NCBI RefSeq assembly: GCF_900106665.1 | Contig: NZ_FNNA01000001.1 | Span: 124,001 to 188,000, forward strand | DNA length: 64,000 bases | Direction of reading: 5' to 3' | Source of the DNA: Paracoccus sanguinis | Lineage (GTDB): Bacteria > Pseudomonadota > Alphaproteobacteria > Rhodobacterales > Rhodobacteraceae | Translations under genes and position numbers: made by a program | In this document: piece by piece, positions 55,775 through 64,000 of the stretch | How the letters are laid out: each line of letters starts with the position of its first letter | How positions within the stretch are numbered: position 1 is the stretch's first letter | The notes under the pieces: generated by a model | The model's input: only the letters and a program-made list of their open reading frames with translations | Databases searched by the model: none | What the model was told of the DNA's origin: nothing

Positions 55775-56075
55775 CGCGGGCGTCCTTTTCGAGTGTCGGC
55801 CGGTTCTAGGCCGCGCTCGGGTGCGGGGCAAGGGCGCGGGTGGGGTGGGGTGGGCCGGTATTCGGGCCCGAAAGAAGGGGTGGGGCGCGCGCAGGGCGGC
55901 GGGTCCGCCCGGTCGGACGCGCCACGTACGGTCGGTGAGGCACGGGTGGGCGCGTCCCCTGCCCCTGCCCCTTGCCCAAGCCCTTGCCGCCGCTCCCCCG
56001 GCCCCTGCCCCCTGCCCTTGCCGCTTCGTTCCCGTTCACATACCCATTTCCCGACGCTGACCGCCGAGCCGGACG
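55775..56075. other. Divergent intergenic region with C-rich simple repeats
   Basis: About 300 bases. 55835-55860 contains repeated GGTGGGGTG; 55957-56032 is a degenerate tract of CCCCTGCC/CCCTTGCC units. No promoter could be read from it and no gene was found. It separates gatB from the hydrolase-P450 pair. Confidence 0.5.
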
Positions 56076-57281
56076 ATGACCCGACCTTTCCGCCGCCGGG
56101 TTCTCTACATCCCCGGCTATGACCCCATCCCCCCGCGCCGCTACCGCGAGCTCTACCGCCGCGAGGGGGCGCGGCAGGCGGCGATCTCGGGCTATCGGCT
56201 GGGGTTCGGGGCGCGCGGCGACCGGACGGGATTCGGCTGGGGGGTGACGGGCGATTTCCCCGAGGGCGCGGCCGAGGCCGAGGTCGAGGTGCTGGTCTGG
56301 GCCGACGTGGTGGCGGGCTCGATGGGGCACTCGATCCCCGCGACCTACGGGCAGCTTGTCCGCACGGCCTGGGCCTATGTCGGCTCGGGCGCGCTCTGGC
56401 GGCTGATGCGGCTGCGCCGAGGGCCGGTGATCGCGGCGCTCTATCCCATCGCGGTGCTGCTGGCGCAGGCGCTGGCCGCAGGGCTGCTGGCGGTGGGGGT
56501 CGCGGTGCTCGGGGCGCGGCTGGTCCACTGGCTGCCGGGGGTGGTGCTGGGGCTCGCCGCTGGGGCCGCGCTGCTCGGGTGGTTCCGGCGCATCGACGGG
56601 CGGGTCTTCGCCTATTACCTGATGCACGACTATGCCTTCACCGCGCAGGACGGGGGCGCCTATCCGCCCGCGCTCGAGGCGCGGATCGCGGTCTTTGCCG
56701 ACCGGGTGGCAGAGGTTCTGGCGGGCGACTGGGACGAGGTGCTGGTCGTCGGTCATTCCTCGGGCGCCTATCTGGCGGTCTCGGTGCTGGCCGATCTCGT
56801 GCGCGCGGGACGCGCGGCCGAGGACGGGCGGCTGGCGCTGCTGACGCTGGGGCACGTGGTGCCGATGGCCTCGTTCCTGCCGCGCGCCGGGCGGCTGCGG
56901 GCGGACCTGCGGTGTCTCTCGGCGCGGGCCGAGGTGACGTGGGTGGACGTGAGCGCGCCGGGCGACGCCTGCTGCTTCGGGCTTTGCGACCCGGTGGCGG
57001 TGTCCTCGGTCGAGCCCGAGGGGCGGGTCGGGCCGCTGGTGCTGTCGGCGGCGTTCAGCCGGACGCTCTCGCCCGAGACGCAGCGCGCGCTCAGGGGCCG
57101 GTGGTTCCGGCTGCATTTCCAGTATCTCTGCGCCTTCGACCGGCCCGAGGGCTACGATTACTTCGCCATCACCGCGGGGCCGTTGCGGCTCGGGGCGCGG
57201 TTCGCCGGGCGCGGGCATTCGCCGGGGCGGATCGCGCGGGCGGTGAACGACTGGCCCGGTCGGGCCGAGGGGGCGCCATGA
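56076..57281 (+). CDS. Membrane-associated alpha/beta-hydrolase-like protein
   Basis: 401 residues. The start RRRVLYIPGYDP resembles the first strand of an alpha/beta hydrolase. Two hydrophobic segments at about 115-168 form a membrane hairpin. The nucleophile elbow GHSSG (226-230, LVVGHSSGAY) is clear; a candidate acid and base lie later (VDVSAPGD; LHFQYLCAF), but the His is uncertain. Substrate unknown. Its stop overlaps the P450 start as ATGA, so the two are translated together, suggesting linked chemistry such as release of a hydroxylatable lipid. Confidence 0.75.
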   Translation: MTRPFRRRVLYIPGYDPIPPRRYRELYRREGARQAAISGYRLGFGARGDRTGFGWGVTGDFPEGAAEAEVEVLVWADVVAGSMGHSIPATYGQLVRTAWAYVGSGALWRLMRLRRGPVIAALYPIAVLLAQALAAGLLAVGVAVLGARLVHWLPGVVLGLAAGAALLGWFRRIDGRVFAYYLMHDYAFTAQDGGAYPPALEARIAVFADRVAEVLAGDWDEVLVVGHSSGAYLAVSVLADLVRAGRAAEDGRLALLTLGHVVPMASFLPRAGRLRADLRCLSARAEVTWVDVSAPGDACCFGLCDPVAVSSVEPEGRVGPLVLSAAFSRTLSPETQRALRGRWFRLHFQYLCAFDRPEGYDYFAITAGPLRLGARFAGRGHSPGRIARAVNDWPGRAEGAP

Positions 57282-58648
57282 GCGCGCCGCCGGTCCCGCC
57301 GAAGCCGCCCTCGACCGAGGGGCGCGGCAGCGTGCTGCGCTATGCCCGCGCGTTCCGGCGCGACCTCTTGTCGGCGCTGCCCGCGCGGCTCTACCGCGCC
57401 TGGATGGCCGAGTTCCGCAGCCCGCTGATCCACTCGGTCGTCTGCAACGATCCGGCGCTCGTGCGGCTGGTCTTGCAGGAGCGGCCGGGGGATTTCCCCA
57501 AGTCCGCGCGGCTGCGCGAGGGGCTGGCGCCGCTGCTCGGCCGGTCGGTCTTCGTCACCAACGGCGCCGAGTGGGCGCGGCAGCGGCGGATCATCGACCC
57601 GGCGTTCGAGGGCGGGCGCCTGCGCGAGACCTTTCCCGGCGTGCGCGACGCGGCGCTGGCGCTGGCCCAGAGGCTCGGCGCGCAGGCGGGGCGCGAGATC
57701 GACCTCGAGCCCGAGACGAGCCATGCCGCCGCCGATGCGATCTTCCGCACGCTCTTCTCGATCCCGATCGAGGACGCCACGGCGGCGCGGGTGTTCGCGG
57801 CCTTCCGCGCCCATCAGGACGCGCAGCCGATCGTGAACCTCGCCGCGCTGCTGCCCTGGCCCGCGTGGCTGCCGCGCCCGCACGGGCGGCGGACGCGGGC
57901 CACGGCGGCCGAGATCCGCGGCCTGATCGCCGCGCTGGTCGCCGCGCGGGCCGAGGCGATTGCGGCCGGCACCGCGCCCGACGATCTGGCGACCAAGATC
58001 ATGACCACGCCCGACCCCGAGACGGGGGCGGGCTTCTCGCCCGCCGAGATGGTGGATCAGGTGGCGATCTTCTTTCTGGCCGGGCACGAGACCTCGGCCA
58101 GCGCGCTGGCCTGGGCGCTGTGGCTGCTCGCCGCCTTCCCGGACTGGCAGGAACGGGTGGCCGACGAAGCGGCCGCGGTGCTGACCGGCGAGGCGCCCGA
58201 GTTCGCCGCCGTGGCGCGGCTGCGGGTGGCCCGCGCGGTCTTCCGCGAGGCGATGCGGCTCTACCCCCCCGTGCCGATGATGGTGCGCGAGACGACCCGC
58301 CCCGAGGTCTTCCGCGAGCGCCCCCTGCCGCGCGGGACGCAGGTGGTGATCTCGCCCTGGCACCTGCACCGCCACGCGCGGCTGTGGGACGACCCGGACG
58401 GCTTCGACCCCGGCCGGTGGGAGACGGAGAACGGCCGGGCCTGCGCGCGAGCCGCCTATGTCCCCTTCAGCGCCGGGCAGCGGGTCTGCCCCGGCGCGGG
58501 GTTCGCGATGGTCGAAGGGCCGCTGATGCTGGCGCTGATCTGCCGCGACCTGCGGCTGACCCGCGGCGCGGTCGATCCGGTGCCGGTGGCGCGGCTGACG
58601 GTGCGGGGACGCGACGGCATCCGCGTGCGGCTGTCGCGGCGCGGCTGA
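57278..58648 (+). CDS. Cytochrome P450
   Basis: 456 residues. I-helix motif AGHETSA (about 268-274), ExxR in REAMRLYPP (about 323), and heme-thiolate loop FSAGQRVCPGAGFA with Cys404. There is no membrane anchor, so it is a soluble bacterial P450 needing external ferredoxin or flavodoxin. The layout (HETS, HLHRHARLWDDPDGFDPGRW) is closest to the CYP4/CYP102-like fatty-acid hydroxylase group, but the substrate is only a guess. No redox partner is encoded next to it. Confidence 0.92.
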   Translation: MSAPPVPPKPPSTEGRGSVLRYARAFRRDLLSALPARLYRAWMAEFRSPLIHSVVCNDPALVRLVLQERPGDFPKSARLREGLAPLLGRSVFVTNGAEWARQRRIIDPAFEGGRLRETFPGVRDAALALAQRLGAQAGREIDLEPETSHAAADAIFRTLFSIPIEDATAARVFAAFRAHQDAQPIVNLAALLPWPAWLPRPHGRRTRATAAEIRGLIAALVAARAEAIAAGTAPDDLATKIMTTPDPETGAGFSPAEMVDQVAIFFLAGHETSASALAWALWLLAAFPDWQERVADEAAAVLTGEAPEFAAVARLRVARAVFREAMRLYPPVPMMVRETTRPEVFRERPLPRGTQVVISPWHLHRHARLWDDPDGFDPGRWETENGRACARAAYVPFSAGQRVCPGAGFAMVEGPLMLALICRDLRLTRGAVDPVPVARLTVRGRDGIRVRLSRRG

Positions 58649-58657
58649 AGCGCGGGC

Positions 58658-58885
58658 TCAGCGCGCCCGCCAGCGGCGGTAGAGCCGGACGAGCAGCACC
58701 GCGCCCGCCACCGCGCCGAGCGCGCCCGCGAACATCCCGAGCAGCCGCACGACGATCCAGAACAGCACGCCGCCGAGGGCCCCGCCCAGCGCGCCCACCA
58801 CCGCCGCCTGAAGCGTCGATTCGCGGTCGTTGTCGGCCATGAGGAACCCGGCGAGCACGCCGACGAGAGCGAAGATCAGGATCAT
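58658..58885 (-). CDS. Small two-helix membrane protein
   Basis: 75 residues: [18 protein letters not shown], charged turn NDRESTLQ, then a Gly/Ala-rich second hydrophobic segment and a basic tail (RLYRRWRAR). The Gly-rich pattern recalls small stress-related membrane proteins, but no family can be assigned. Convergent with the P450 gene. Confidence 0.6.
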   Translation of the reverse strand: MILIFALVGVLAGFLMADNDRESTLQAAVVGALGGALGGVLFWIVVRLLGMFAGALGAVAGAVLLVRLYRRWRAR

Positions 58886-58913
58886 GCCCGGCGATATGGG
58901 TCGCGCGGCGAGC

Positions 58914-58989
58914 GGTTCAAGGACGCCGGGTCAAGGACGGTGGGTCAAGGGCAAGGGTCGAGGGCAGCGGTTCAAGCGCCGGGGTCAGG
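58914..58989. repeat. Degenerate tandem repeat, unit GGGTCAAGGACGN (13-14 bp)
   Basis: Five consecutive units begin at 58914, 58928, 58942, 58955 and 58969 (GGTTCAAGGACGCC, GGGTCAAGGACGGT, GGGTCAAGGGCAA, GGGTCGAGGGCAGC, GGTTCAAGCGCC). The last partial unit reaches the stop codon of the haemoglobin gene. Confidence 0.75.
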
Positions 58990-59392
58990 CCCGCGCCCCC
59001 AGCCGCGGCACCCCGCCGGGGTTGCGCGCATCGCTCACCCCCATCCGCAGCCCCGCCCCGATCCGGTGCGCGAGCGCCGACCAGGCGGCCGCCGTCGCCG
59101 CCGGCAGCGTCCGGTGCAGCGTGGCGTCGAAGAGCATCAGCCAGTCGTCGAAATGCCCCGGCCGCACGTCGCCCGCCGCCATGTGCACGCGCATCGGATT
59201 GCCGTCGTAACCGCGCTCGTAAAGGATCGCGTTGCGCCAGAAGGCAGCAATGCGCGCCTCGTGCGCGGGCCAATCGGTGACATGGGCGGCGAAGACCGGG
59301 CCCAGCACCTCGTGCCGGCGCACGGCGGCGTAGAAGACCGCGACCACGCGGTCGATCTCTTCAGGGGTGACGGGGAAGCGGGGCGGGATCAT
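58985..59392 (-). CDS. Group III truncated haemoglobin
   Basis: 135 residues, the usual length. [43 protein letters not shown] and [13 protein letters not shown] are the group III pattern; His70 and His80 are the conserved histidines, one being the heme ligand. Such proteins bind O2 or NO under low oxygen. The start [14 protein letters not shown] (59392) was chosen on length. The frame continues upstream in a longer reading that is not homologous. Confidence 0.87.
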   Translation of the reverse strand: MIPPRFPVTPEEIDRVVAVFYAAVRRHEVLGPVFAAHVTDWPAHEARIAAFWRNAILYERGYDGNPMRVHMAAGDVRPGHFDDWLMLFDATLHRTLPAATAAAWSALAHRIGAGLRMGVSDARNPGGVPRLGARA

Positions 59393-59527
59393 GCGCCTGA
59401 CATGGGCCGCCCGGCGCGAAACGGCAAGCGGCGCGCCGTCGCAGGGCGCAGAGGGGGGCGAGTGATTGACGCCCGCCCCGGGCAGATGCGACGGGCGGGG
59501 CTCATGCACCGACCGACGGGGACCGAG

Positions 59528-59989
59528 ATGCCGCATTACACCGATTCGCTCACCCAGCTCGGCCGCCCGGCCGCGCTGCCCGCCTCGCCCGACGAGGCGG
59601 TGCTCGAGCGGGTGCCGAACCCGCAGCCGGGGGCGCTTTACGCGGTGCGCTTCACCCAGCCCGAGTTCACCAGCCTCTGCCCGCTGACCGGCCAGCCGGA
59701 CTTCGCCCATCTGGTGATCGACTACGTGCCCGGCGACTGGCTGGTCGAATCGAAGTCGCTCAAGCTGTTCCTCGGCAGCTTCCGCAACCACGGCGCCTTC
59801 CACGAGGACTGCACGGTGGGCATCGGCCTGCGGCTGGTCGAGACGCTCGCGCCGCGCTGGCTTAGGATCGGCGGCTACTGGTACCCGCGCGGCGGGATGC
59901 CGATCGACGTGTTCTGGCAGACCGGCGCCCCGCCCGAGGGGCTGTTCCTGCCCGACCAGGGCGTGCCGCCCTATCGCGGCCGCGGCTAG
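59528..59989 (+). CDS. queF: NADPH-dependent 7-cyano-7-deazaguanine reductase
   Basis: 153 residues, the short (unimodular) QueF of the tunneling fold. Catalytic Cys51 ([13 protein letters not shown]), Asp58, and the QueF motif [16 protein letters not shown] (Glu74) are present. It reduces preQ0 to preQ1 for queuosine in tRNA. ATG at 59528 follows GGGGACCGAG. No preQ1 riboswitch was recognised upstream and no other que gene is near. Confidence 0.94.
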   Translation: MPHYTDSLTQLGRPAALPASPDEAVLERVPNPQPGALYAVRFTQPEFTSLCPLTGQPDFAHLVIDYVPGDWLVESKSLKLFLGSFRNHGAFHEDCTVGIGLRLVETLAPRWLRIGGYWYPRGGMPIDVFWQTGAPPEGLFLPDQGVPPYRGRG

Positions 59990-60107
59990 GCGCGCTGGGT
60001 CGGGCGGGGTGCAGCGCGGAGCTTTCGGCAGGCGCCGGAAAAACCCCCTTGCACCCCCCGACCCTTGCCGATACATCGCCCCGCACGGTCCGAGACGGAC
60101 CACCGGC

Positions 60108-60182
<75 letters not shown>

Positions 60183-60484
60183 TCCATATTCCTGACATCG
60201 CCGGAAGATCGAGCCATCGCGGCGCTGACCCTGGCGTTACAGCCGGGCTGAACGCCACCTGTGCCTGGCACGGAATCGTCACAGGGTTGCTGCGGGCTCA
60301 TCCCCGATGCCCCAACGAGCCGGCCACCGTGTCGGGGATCGGCATCCCCTCCCCCACACCTCCTCGTCGGGGCTTTGCGCCTGCCTGCCTGCGGGGCTAC
60401 CGTTCGGCATGGACCTGCGCTTCCCCCACCACCGCGATGACGGCTGCCCCGTGACCCCCTGCCCCGCCACACCCTCGGCCGCCG
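60183..60484. other. Intergenic stretch, no gene recognised
   Basis: About 300 bases of mixed composition after tRNA-Thr; no coding frame, repeat or terminator with a T-tract was found. Apparent reading frames here include tRNA sequence and were discounted. Confidence 0.4.
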
Positions 60485-61606
60485 ATGCTTGAGCGCCGCG
60501 ACCCGCTGCGCGGGCTTCTGGGCGTCGTGCTCGGGGCGCTGCTGGTCGCGCTGACCGGCTGGTTCCTCGTCATCGGCAAGGCGGTGGTGCTGCCGATCAT
60601 CATCGCGGTGATCTCGGTCTACGTGCTGACCGCGGCGAGCCACGCGCTCGCGCGCCTGCCCTGCGGCGCGGCGCTGCCCGAGTGGCTGCGGCGGGTGGTC
60701 GTGCTGATGGCGTTCCTCGTCGCGGTGATCACGCTGGCCGCAGTCATGACCTCGACCGCCGATCAGGTGCGGGTGCGGCTGCCCGAGTATCAGCGCACGG
60801 TCGCGGCCCTGCTGACGCGGGTCTTCGACAGCGTGGGCGCCGACCGGCCGGACTGGCAGGCGCTCTGGGACCGGCTGGTGGCGCGGATCTCGTTCGCACG
60901 GCTGGCGGGGACGGTGCTCGCCTCGATCAGCGCGGCGGCGGGGATGGTGTTCATGGTCGTCGTCTACGCGATCTTCCTGATGGCCGAGCGCGACGCCTTC
61001 GGCCACAAGATCGCCGTCGCCCTGCCCGCCGAGCACCGCGACCGGGCCGAGGCGATCATCCGCGCCACCAACACCGCGATCCGCGACTACCTCGCGATCA
61101 AGACGCTGGTGAACGCGATCCTCGCGACGATCTCGTTCGTCGTCATGTGGGCCTTCGGGGTGGATTTCGCGCTCTTCTGGGCGATCCTGATCGGGCTTCT
61201 GAACTACATCCCCTATGTCGGGTCGATGCTGGGGGTGGCGTTCCCGGTCGTCCTGTCGATGGCGCAGTTCGGGGCGCTGTCGACCACGCTGGGGATCGCG
61301 GCGCTGCTGACTGCGGCGCAGGTGTGGGTCGGCAACGCGCTCGAGCCGCGGCTGATCGGGCGGACGGTGAACATGTCGCCCTTCGTGGTCATGGTGGCGC
61401 TGGCGCTGTGGTCCTCGCTCTGGGGGATCGCGGGGGCGATCCTCGCGATCCCGCTGACCTCGATCATCGCCATCATCATGGCCAATTTCCGCTCCACGCG
61501 GCCCTTTGCGGTGCTGCTGGCCAAGGACGTGAGCGTGTTCGAGGACCACCCGGCCGCGGCCCGGCCGGGGCCGCATCGGCTGGACGCTCGGCCCCGCGCC
61601 GATTAA
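60485..61606 (+). CDS. AI-2E transporter (PerM/TqsA) family permease
   Basis: 373 residues, eight membrane helices with a long periplasmic segment between the first pair and the rest (about 75-150). Family blocks: [45 protein letters not shown] and [18 protein letters not shown]. Members export autoinducer-2 or act in Na+/H+ exchange and peptidoglycan-related transport. It lies 9 bases upstream of a small gene and murA, so it likely starts that operon. Confidence 0.88.
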   Translation: MLERRDPLRGLLGVVLGALLVALTGWFLVIGKAVVLPIIIAVISVYVLTAASHALARLPCGAALPEWLRRVVVLMAFLVAVITLAAVMTSTADQVRVRLPEYQRTVAALLTRVFDSVGADRPDWQALWDRLVARISFARLAGTVLASISAAAGMVFMVVVYAIFLMAERDAFGHKIAVALPAEHRDRAEAIIRATNTAIRDYLAIKTLVNAILATISFVVMWAFGVDFALFWAILIGLLNYIPYVGSMLGVAFPVVLSMAQFGALSTTLGIAALLTAAQVWVGNALEPRLIGRTVNMSPFVVMVALALWSSLWGIAGAILAIPLTSIIAIIMANFRSTRPFAVLLAKDVSVFEDHPAAARPGPHRLDARPRAD

Positions 61607-61615
61607 CAGGGGCGA

Positions 61616-61906
61616 ATGACCGACACCCTGCCGCCCACCCTGCCCGACGACGAGCCGCCCGAGGACGAGCCGACCGGCCAGCCGGCCCCCGCCCCCGCGG
61701 CGCGGGGCGGGGCAAAGGCCGGGACGGCGCGCACCACCACGGGCGGGCGCGAGGCGCGGCTGGGTGCGGCGCTGCGCGCCAACCTCGCGCGGCGCAAGGC
61801 ACAGGCACGCGACCGCGCCCAGAACGAAGGCCGCACCGACGACACCCCCGCCCGCGCGCAGGCGCTGAACACGGACGCGCGCAGCACGGGCGCAAGCGAG
61901 GACTGA
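61616..61906 (+). CDS. Small disordered basic/acidic protein preceding murA
   Basis: 96 residues. The first half is acidic and Pro-rich ([15 protein letters not shown]), the second basic with [23 protein letters not shown], a helix that resembles small proteins seen before murA in related bacteria. No known domain. It overlaps murA as TGATG, so it is in the operon. The role is unknown. Confidence 0.65.
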   Translation: MTDTLPPTLPDDEPPEDEPTGQPAPAPAARGGAKAGTARTTTGGREARLGAALRANLARRKAQARDRAQNEGRTDDTPARAQALNTDARSTGASED

Positions 61907-63189
61907 TGGACACGATTCTGGTGCGCGGCAACGGGCCGCTGAACGGCGAGATCGCCATTGCGGGGGCCAAGAACGCCTGCCTTACGCTGATGCCGGCGAC
62001 GCTTCTGACCGACGAGCCGCTGACGCTGACCAACGCCCCGCGGCTGTCGGACATCCGCACCATGACGGCGCTGCTCGCCTCGCTCGGGGCCGAGGTGGCG
62101 AGCCTGCAGGACGGCCAGGTGCTCGCCATGTCGAGCCATGCGCTCACCAGCCACACCGCCGATTACGAGATCGTGCGGAAGATGCGCGCCTCGATCCTCG
62201 TCCTCGGCCCGATGCTGGCGCGGGATGGCGAGGCGGTCGTCTCGCTGCCCGGGGGCTGCGCGATCGGGGCGCGGCCGGTGGACCTGCACCTCAAGGCGCT
62301 GGCCGCGATGGGGGCAGAGCTCGACCTGCGCGACGGCTATGTGCACGCCAAGGCGCCCGCGGGCGGCCTGCGGGGGGCGGTGGTCGAGTTTCCGCTGGTC
62401 TCGGTCGGGGCGACCGAGAACGCGCTGATGGCCGCCACCCTCGCCCGCGGCACGACGGTGCTGAAGAACGCCGCCCGCGAGCCCGAGATCGTCGACCTCG
62501 CCCGCTGCCTGCGCCGGATGGGCGCGCGGATCGAGGGCGAGGGCACCGACACGATCACCGTCGAGGGCGTGGACCGGCTGGGCGGCGCCACCCATCCGGT
62601 CGTCACCGACCGGATCGAACTGGGCACCTATATGCTTGCCCCGGCGATCTGCGGCGGCGAGGTCACCTGCCTCGGCGGCCGCATCGACCTGGTCGAGAGC
62701 TTCTGCGAGAAGCTGGACGAGGCCGGGATCGCCGTCACCGAATCCGAGCGCGGACTGACCGTCAGCCGCAAGAACGGCCGGGTGCGGGCGGTCAACGTGC
62801 GCACCGAGCCGTTCCCCGGCTTCCCGACCGACCTGCAGGCGCAGATGATGGCGCTGCTCTGCACCGCGGACGGGGTCAGCGACCTGGAAGAGACGATCTT
62901 CGAGAACCGTTTCATGCACGCGCCCGAACTGACCCGGATGGGGGCGCGGATCGACGTGCACGGCGGCCATGCCCGCGTGACCGGCGTCGACCGGCTCAAG
63001 GGCGCGCCGGTGATGGCCACCGACCTGCGGGCCTCGGTCAGCCTGATCCTCGCCGGGCTCGCGGCCGAGGGCGAGACGGTGGTGAGCCGCGTCTATCACC
63101 TCGACCGCGGCTACGAGAAGGTCGTGCGCAAGCTGCGCGGCGTCGGCGCCGACATCGAGCGCATCAAGGAGGCACCCGCGCATGAGTGA
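61906..63189 (+). CDS. murA: UDP-N-acetylglucosamine 1-carboxyvinyltransferase
   Basis: 427 residues. Lys22 (AGAKNACL) and catalytic Cys118 ([16 protein letters not shown]) are both present, along with [23 protein letters not shown] and the final [12 protein letters not shown]. The Cys means sensitivity to fosfomycin is expected. It transfers enolpyruvate to UDP-GlcNAc, the first step of peptidoglycan synthesis. Overlaps the next gene by 8 bases. Confidence 0.97.
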   Translation: MDTILVRGNGPLNGEIAIAGAKNACLTLMPATLLTDEPLTLTNAPRLSDIRTMTALLASLGAEVASLQDGQVLAMSSHALTSHTADYEIVRKMRASILVLGPMLARDGEAVVSLPGGCAIGARPVDLHLKALAAMGAELDLRDGYVHAKAPAGGLRGAVVEFPLVSVGATENALMAATLARGTTVLKNAAREPEIVDLARCLRRMGARIEGEGTDTITVEGVDRLGGATHPVVTDRIELGTYMLAPAICGGEVTCLGGRIDLVESFCEKLDEAGIAVTESERGLTVSRKNGRVRAVNVRTEPFPGFPTDLQAQMMALLCTADGVSDLEETIFENRFMHAPELTRMGARIDVHGGHARVTGVDRLKGAPVMATDLRASVSLILAGLAAEGETVVSRVYHLDRGYEKVVRKLRGVGADIERIKEAPAHE

Positions 63190-63700
63190 CCCCGTTCCGA
63201 ACGGCGATGCCCGCAGCATGGGCCGCGACGCGAGCTTCGCGGACGCCGATCCCGACCGTCCGCTGGCGATCCGGGCCGAGGATGCCGAGGATCTCGCGGT
63301 GCTCGCGGCGCTTGCGCAGGATTCGGTGCTGACCGTCGCGGACGCGGTGTGGGACCGCCAGAGCCGGCATTTCGCCCTGCTGCTGAGCCGCTTCCGGTGG
63401 GAGGACGCGGACGCCGCCGAGGCCGAGGGCCGCCCGTTCGAGCGGGTGCGCACGATCCTCGCCATCGGCGACGTGACCGCGGTGCGCCACGACGGGATCG
63501 ACCGCTCGGACCCGGGGCTGGTGCTGTCGCTCCTGGACCTCGAATGGCGGCCGGGCGAGGACGGGACCGGCACGCTCATCCTGCAGTTCGCGGGCGACGG
63601 CGCGGTGGCCGTGGATGTCGAGGCGATGTGCGTCGATCTGCGCGACGTGGCCCGCCCGCACCGGGCGCAGGCGGCCGCGCGGCCGCAGCACGGTGATTGA
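63182..63700 (+). CDS. DUF2948 family protein
   Basis: 172 residues. [31 protein letters not shown] and [13 protein letters not shown] are the family's core; [10 protein letters not shown] and the closing [21 protein letters not shown] complete it. Restricted to alphaproteobacteria and regularly found after murA. Function unknown. The start lies inside murA (8-base overlap). Confidence 0.87.
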   Translation: MSDPVPNGDARSMGRDASFADADPDRPLAIRAEDAEDLAVLAALAQDSVLTVADAVWDRQSRHFALLLSRFRWEDADAAEAEGRPFERVRTILAIGDVTAVRHDGIDRSDPGLVLSLLDLEWRPGEDGTGTLILQFAGDGAVAVDVEAMCVDLRDVARPHRAQAAARPQHGD

Positions 63701-64000
63701 CGCGATCCGCGGCCGCCTGTGGCGGCCGCGCGCGCCGGTCCTGTGGCAGCTCACCCCGGACCGCGCGGCCGAGTGGCGGGCGATCCGCGCCGCCGCGCTG
63801 CGGGATGCGCCGCTCGCCTTCGCCCTCGGCGCAGGCGACGCCGAGACCGACGACAGCGCCGACCCGCTGATTGAGGCGCGGGCGCATCTCGCGGCGGTCG
63901 AGGTCTGGGCCGCGGGCCCGCGCGAGGGTCAAGCCAAGGCGATCGCCGGCTGGCAGCCGGGCTGGACGCCGGGCACCGAGGACATGGGCTGGATCACCGG
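63693..64000 (+). CDS. Probable GNAT-family N-acetyltransferase, 5' part only
   Basis: A GTG at 63693 inside the end of the DUF2948 gene opens a frame with no stop up to the window edge. It reads VLWQLTPDRAAEWRAIRAAALRDAPLAFALGAGD, the start typical of GNAT acetyltransferases (a first strand, then AxxWRxIRLxALxDAPxAF). The acetyl-CoA loop lies beyond the edge. It is the fifth gene in the run from the AI-2E permease. Confidence 0.65.
   Translation, partial: MIDAIRGRLWRPRAPVLWQLTPDRAAEWRAIRAAALRDAPLAFALGAGDAETDDSADPLIEARAHLAAVEVWAAGPREGQAKAIAGWQPGWTPGTEDMGWIT

Noticed and set aside
59393..59527. preQ1 riboswitch before queF
   Set aside because: No AT-rich pseudoknot tail or conserved stem was present in the 135-base leader.

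Overview
The window is one continuous stretch of chromosome from a high-GC alphaproteobacterium, almost certainly a member of the Rhodobacteraceae. The basis is roughly 70% GC coding sequence, an aerobic-type cobaltochelatase pair (CobS/CobT), a PutA/Lrp-type PutR divergent pair, a short-form HisG with HisZ next to HisS, a murA-DUF2948 gene pair, and BolA next to a J-domain protein. Genus and species cannot be fixed from the sequence alone. No insertion sequence, prophage, CRISPR array or rRNA operon was seen; most of the window is core metabolism and housekeeping.

Layout. 1-5.2 kb: a truncated uracil-DNA glycosylase, then a tightly overlapping capsule-export set (KpsT-like ATPase, KpsE-like inner-membrane protein, KdsA). 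5.2-6.2 kb: an AT-richer, decayed kilobase with a frameshifted peptidoglycan-binding-like gene and a small tandem repeat. 6.2-12.3 kb: an M20 amidohydrolase, PutA, PutR and TerC. 12.4-20.2 kb: DUF1501/DUF1800 pair, AspRS with an unusual insert, CPBP protease, GH25 lysozyme-like lipoprotein and a GlcD/Dld-type flavoenzyme. 20.3-27.8 kb: aminopeptidase P, patatin lipoprotein, CobT, a secreted unknown, a transglutaminase and CobS. 28-38.5 kb: DUF808, DsbB, DedA, YpfJ-type metallopeptidase, GyrA, HisN, an XRE regulator, a quinone oxidoreductase, a Bax-inhibitor-1 protein, a frameshifted gene with an RNxxxH motif, and tRNA-Glu. 38.7-48.2 kb: RecJ, GlpX, BolA, J-domain protein, two cyclophilins, Pgk, class I aldolase and FtsY. 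48.2-56 kb: DUF2171, HisG-HisZ-HisS, SlyX, DUF4177, a CaCA exchanger and GatB. 56-64 kb: a serine-hydrolase-like membrane protein translationally coupled to a cytochrome P450, truncated haemoglobin, QueF, tRNA-Thr, an AI-2E-family permease, MurA, DUF2948 and the start of a GNAT acetyltransferase.

Functional links. KpsT/KpsE/KdsA belong to capsule (Kdo-linked polysaccharide) export. PutR should control PutA. HisS, HisZ and HisG form one unit, with HisN elsewhere in the window. CobS and CobT insert cobalt in aerobic B12 synthesis but are split by two unrelated genes. GlpX, Pgk and Fba supply Calvin/gluconeogenic flux.

Most unusual signals: (1) a 58-codon in-frame segment at about 50% GC inside aspS; (2) four perfectly phased GTTC tetranucleotides (11-bp period, matching the alphaproteobacterial LexA box GTTC-N7-GTTC) in a convergent intergenic region with no obvious target gene; (3) a frameshifted gene with an RNxxxH HEPN-like motif next to tRNA-Glu; (4) the coupled hydrolase/P450 pair; (5) dispersed intergenic elements ending in ATATTT or TATTT and several GC-rich simple repeats.
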